DNA of 6,712 bases from Candidatus Uhrbacteria bacterium (GTDB taxonomy: Bacteria; Patescibacteriota; Patescibacteriia; 2-12-FULL-60-25): assembly GCA_023246415.1 (NCBI GenBank), contig JAHFIK010000023.1, positions 7,554-14,265 of the forward strand. The letters are read 5' to 3'. The notes beneath the pieces were generated by a model. It was not told where the DNA came from, searched no databases, and saw only the letters and a program-made list of their open reading frames with translations. Position 1 is the stretch's first letter. Every line of letters begins with the position of its first letter. Below are positions 4,343 to 6,712 of the stretch, piece by piece. A program made the position numbers and the translations under genes.

Positions 4343-5905
4343 TTGGTACTCGTGCTCGTTCAAAAACAGATTCACGTCTTGCTCGTCAGCCCGAAGACCC
4401 CTCATTCCTATTGGGGCGGTCAACTCGCAACCTGGTTTGTCGGGAAAAAGGCGATGCATATTCCGTTGCCGCTCATCACGCTTGCGGCCCTCCTGCCCAC
4501 GCATTGGTCCGTAACCCTGGTCGATCTCAACATCGAAACACTGAGCGACGCAGAGATTTTGAAGGCTGATGCGGTCCTGCTCACTGGCATGATCATTCAA
4601 CGCGATTCCATGGCAGAGATCATTCAACGATGCCGATCGCTCAATCGCCATATCATCGTTGGCGGTCCGTTCGTCAGCTCCTCGCCAGACGCCATCGAGC
4701 TCCGCGAGGCGACCTCGCTCGTCATCGGTGAAGCAGAAAGCGAATCGCTGATTGCGCACATCGCTTCGGATATCGAACGCGGTTCCATCCAATCCCGATA
4801 TCTCGAAGGCGGAAAACCGCACATGGCGCAAAGCCCGATCCCGCGATTCGATCTCCTCAAATGGAAAGCGTACGGGGTGATGTCCATCCAAACATCGCGT
4901 GGCTGTCCGCATCATTGCGAATTCTGCAACGTCCGCATGCTGAATGGCGTCACGCCGAGATACAAAAGCGCCTCTCAAGTTGTTGCCGAACTCCAAGCCA
5001 TTGCGGATACGGGCTATCGCGGAAATGTCTTTGTGGTCGATGATAATTTCATCGGAAACAAAAACGTCGCAAAGCAGATTCTGCACGCCATCATCCAGTG
5101 GCAACGCGATCACGGAAAACCGTTCCGATTCTATACCGAAGCGGACATGCGACTCTCTGAGTATATGGATGTCGTTGACCTCATGGTTGAAGCCGGATTC
5201 TTTGCGGTCTTCCAAGGCCTTGAAACGCCTTCTGCGGAAGCGCTCAAAGAAACGGGAAAGACCCAGAATCTTCGCGTGGATGCGGCACTGTCGGCACGCC
5301 TGTTGCGACAGCGAGGACTCCTCGTCTATGGCGGATTCATTGTTGGATTCGATACGGACGATCCAAGCATCTTCGAACGCGTTCGACAGATGATCAACGC
5401 TTGTTGCATCGAGATCGCGATGGTTGGCATGTTGTTCGCCATCCCCGGCACGCCCCTCGAACATCGACTCAAGCGAGAAGGTCGCTTGTTAGAACAACGA
5501 GGAAAAGACGGGTTTGAAGAAACGAACATCCAGCCGATGCTCATGAGCCGACTCGAGCTCCTTCAGGGCTATCGAAAATTGCTCGAATCGCTCTACACGC
5601 CCAGGCAGTACTTCAAACGCGCATACGTCGCCCTGTCCGAGTGGAAACAGTCTTCGCCCGGCCATGTCTCGTTCCGTGAATTCCTCGCGGTGCCGATCTC
5701 GATCTTCCTTCAAGGGATTGTCTCGAAATATCGGCACCATTACTGGATCTTCATGCTGCGGACGCTCTTCCAGCATCCGAATAAATTGGCACGCGCCTTC
5801 ACGACTGCCATCTGCGGACATCACTTCTTTCGGTACACCGAACGTGTGGTCATCCCGCGACTCCGCGAAGCAGAAGCTCGATTGCTCCTCGAAGAAGCCG
5901 CATAG
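4343..5905 (+). CDS. B12-binding-fold radical SAM protein (HpnP-like layout)
   Basis: The protein is up to 520 aa. Residues about 9-150 form a Rossmann-like cobalamin-binding-type domain (IHVLLVSPKTP, IIVGGPF near 104-110, VIGEAE near 127-132) that lacks the DxHxxG cobalt-ligand motif, as many relatives do. The radical SAM core follows: C188-x3-C192-x2-C195 should hold the 4Fe-4S cluster that cleaves S-adenosylmethionine. VDDNFIGN (232-239), FQGLETP (290-296), GGFIVGFD (330-337) and AIPGTPL (366-372) continue the barrel. The C-terminal 140 residues resemble the DUF4070 extension. This order occurs in the hopanoid methylase HpnP and many uncharacterised relatives, so the substrate is unknown. 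An in-frame TGA at 4337-4339 limits the start to TTG 4343 or GTG 4352; GTG has the better-placed purine tract. A terminator follows the TAG stop. No partner gene is seen. Confidence 0.93.
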   Translation: MVLVLVQKQIHVLLVSPKTPHSYWGGQLATWFVGKKAMHIPLPLITLAALLPTHWSVTLVDLNIETLSDAEILKADAVLLTGMIIQRDSMAEIIQRCRSLNRHIIVGGPFVSSSPDAIELREATSLVIGEAESESLIAHIASDIERGSIQSRYLEGGKPHMAQSPIPRFDLLKWKAYGVMSIQTSRGCPHHCEFCNVRMLNGVTPRYKSASQVVAELQAIADTGYRGNVFVVDDNFIGNKNVAKQILHAIIQWQRDHGKPFRFYTEADMRLSEYMDVVDLMVEAGFFAVFQGLETPSAEALKETGKTQNLRVDAALSARLLRQRGLLVYGGFIVGFDTDDPSIFERVRQMINACCIEIAMVGMLFAIPGTPLEHRLKREGRLLEQRGKDGFEETNIQPMLMSRLELLQGYRKLLESLYTPRQYFKRAYVALSEWKQSSPGHVSFREFLAVPISIFLQGIVSKYRHHYWIFMLRTLFQHPNKLARAFTTAICGHHFFRYTERVVIPRLREAEARLLLEEAA

Positions 5906-5937
5906 GCTTTCTCGCTCCGTTCTCCTTTCTTTCTCCA

Positions 5938-5982
5938 GAGCCCGTGTGTCCCTTAGGGATATGCGGGCTCGGATTATTTTTT
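5938..5982 (+). terminator. Terminator of the radical SAM gene
   Basis: GAGCCCG (5938-5944) pairs with CGGGCTC (5964-5970), and an inner TCCC/GGGA stem strengthens it. GGATTA and six T residues (5977-5982) follow. It lies 32 bases after the stop at 5905. The T-tract is also the left end of the long palindrome at 5977-6031. Confidence 0.8.
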
Positions 5983-6031
5983 ATCTAACGTAGGGGCGGG
6001 GCCGGGCCCCGCCCCTACGTTAGATAAAAAA
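5977..6031. repeat. 55-bp palindrome with 27-bp perfect arms
   Basis: The left arm (5977-6003) runs from TTTTTTATCTAACG through GTAGGGGCGGGGCC. The right arm (6005-6031) is its exact inverse, with a single G (6004) as spacer. The U-first, A-last order means it is not itself an intrinsic terminator on either strand. Instead its two ends supply the T-tracts for the convergent terminators on each side. The GC-rich core looks like the palindromic intergenic repeats seen in many bacterial genomes. The family is not assigned. Confidence 0.88.
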
Positions 6032-6061
6032 CGGGGCCGCACCTTTTCCAGGCACGGCCCC
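6026..6061 (-). terminator. Terminator of purH
   Basis: On the minus strand GGGGCCG (6061-6055) pairs with CGGCCCC (6039-6033), with an internal mismatch and two further G-C pairs around a T-poor loop. G and six T residues (6031-6026) follow. It begins 37 bases past the TGA stop of purH. Its T-tract is the right end of the palindrome at 5977-6031. Confidence 0.82.
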
Positions 6062-6098
6062 AAGCAGTTCTATGCAGAACGCAAGAACCATCTCTCTT

Positions 6099-6712
6099 TC
6101 AATGACCGAAGAATCCTCTTCCTTCCGCATCCGGAACGAGGTACAGCGGAACTTTTGCTTCCGCACACACCGACTTCACCTCCGCATCACGCACACTCCC
6201 ACTCGATGCCAAGATGGCACGAATGCCCGCGTGAATCAGGCGTTGCGGTCCGTCCACGAATGGGAAGAAGCTGTCGCTGTATGCAACAGCATACTGCGTC
6301 TCGTGCCCGGATGCGTGCGCTCGCGTGATCGCGAGATTGCATGCGCCGACCCGATCCTGTTGTCCAACGCCATTTCCGATCAGCATCTTGCTCTTCACGA
6401 GCGTCACGGTATTGCTGTTTGACGTTGATCCAATCGCCCACGCGATAATGAGGCTGTCCTCATCAATCTCTTGCGCATCCTTCGGACGCACCGCATTGAG
6501 ATCCAGCACGTACGTGTAATTCGGTTGGCGAAGGAATCCTCCGCGAACATATCGGAATCGCGGCGCGACATCGAGATTCGCAACCAGTGGTGTCTGCAGA
6601 CTGAGATTCGTGATGAAGCGACACTTATTTCCCTTTCGAGACAAGGTCTCGATCGCTTCATCCGTGAAATGCGATGCCACCACCCCATCAAGGATCCGCC
6701 GTTTTTGTCCTT
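6099..6712 (-). CDS. purH: PurH, C-terminal part of AICAR transformylase (partial)
   Basis: The frame is open to the right edge (first full codon at 6710), giving 203 C-terminal residues of a protein normally about 510-530 aa. It matches the AICAR formyltransferase domain of bifunctional PurH, which makes the last two steps of IMP synthesis: formyl transfer from 10-formyl-THF to AICAR, then ring closure. Recognisable blocks are LIIAWAIGSTSNSNTVTLVK with IGNGVGQQDRVGACNLAI (the GxGxGQxxRV region), then SDSFFPFVDG, then AGIRAILASSGSVRDAEV, which corresponds to the usual IQPGGSxRDxEV. The end, YLVPDAEGRGFFGH, corresponds to the usual TGxRHFxH tail with changes. The N-terminal cyclohydrolase domain is outside the window, so bifunctionality is assumed. 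The GTG at 6683 is internal, not a start. The gene converges on the radical SAM gene and ends at its own terminator. Confidence 0.93.
   Translation of the reverse strand, partial: GQKRRILDGVVASHFTDEAIETLSRKGNKCRFITNLSLQTPLVANLDVAPRFRYVRGGFLRQPNYTYVLDLNAVRPKDAQEIDEDSLIIAWAIGSTSNSNTVTLVKSKMLIGNGVGQQDRVGACNLAITRAHASGHETQYAVAYSDSFFPFVDGPQRLIHAGIRAILASSGSVRDAEVKSVCAEAKVPLYLVPDAEGRGFFGH

Noticed and set aside
4262..5464. 400-codon open frame antisense to the radical SAM gene
   Set aside because: It is a shadow of a strongly recognisable gene. Its residues are atypical (very high in D, E, R and H runs mirrored from the sense codons) and no family motif is seen.
5977..6031. Reading the palindrome itself as a bidirectional terminator
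   Set aside because: T residues come before and A residues after the stem on both strands, the reverse of an intrinsic terminator. The real stems lie outside it on each side.
1..6712. CRISPR array or toxin/defence module
   Set aside because: The only tandem repeats are the octamers at 4173-4267, which have no spacers. No Cas, transposase, toxin-antitoxin or restriction motif is visible. The GIY-YIG protein matches the small YhbQ-type housekeeping branch, not a homing or restriction enzyme.

Overview
The window looks like bacterial chromosome of roughly 50% GC from a small-genome lineage. A Candidate Phyla Radiation (Patescibacteria) member is my best guess. The basis is soft: unlinked one-gene units, many hypothetical proteins, a stand-alone YhbQ-type GIY-YIG protein and a B12-binding/radical SAM protein. 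There is no rRNA or tRNA to settle it. The standard code fits: TAA, TAG and TGA are all used as stops.

Layout, left to right. Positions 3-161 hold the 3' end of a + strand gene, followed by a strong terminator. Positions 162-496 contain no gene but carry that terminator, a 129-bp nested palindrome (261-389) and a bidirectional terminator (454-487). On the minus strand follow a secreted protein with a signal peptide (497-1393), a hypothetical protein (1617-2432) with a possible 22-codon leader ORF ahead of it, and a basic hypothetical protein (2647-3084). The last of these is divergent from a + strand multi-pass membrane protein (3194-3817), and the two appear to share one palindromic -35 region. 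Next come a minus-strand GIY-YIG protein (3864-4151), an intergenic inverted repeat of degenerate octamers (4173-4267), and a + strand B12-binding-fold radical SAM protein (about 4343-5905). The 3' part of purH (6099-6712, minus strand, running off the right edge) closes the window.

The genes do not form an obvious pathway or operon. Each seems to have its own transcription unit, bounded by hairpins. Only three products can be named with confidence: PurH, the GIY-YIG protein and the radical SAM protein.

The unusual content is between the genes. Three long inverted repeats of different sequence sit in three of the intergenic gaps. One has 27-bp perfect arms whose ends are the T-tracts of two convergent terminators. 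Another is a nested palindrome flanked by TA dinucleotides, like a non-autonomous mobile element. A near-identical GC-rich hairpin follows two consecutive minus-strand hypothetical genes. I see no CRISPR array, transposase or recognisable defence system, and nothing that amounts to a new multi-gene system.
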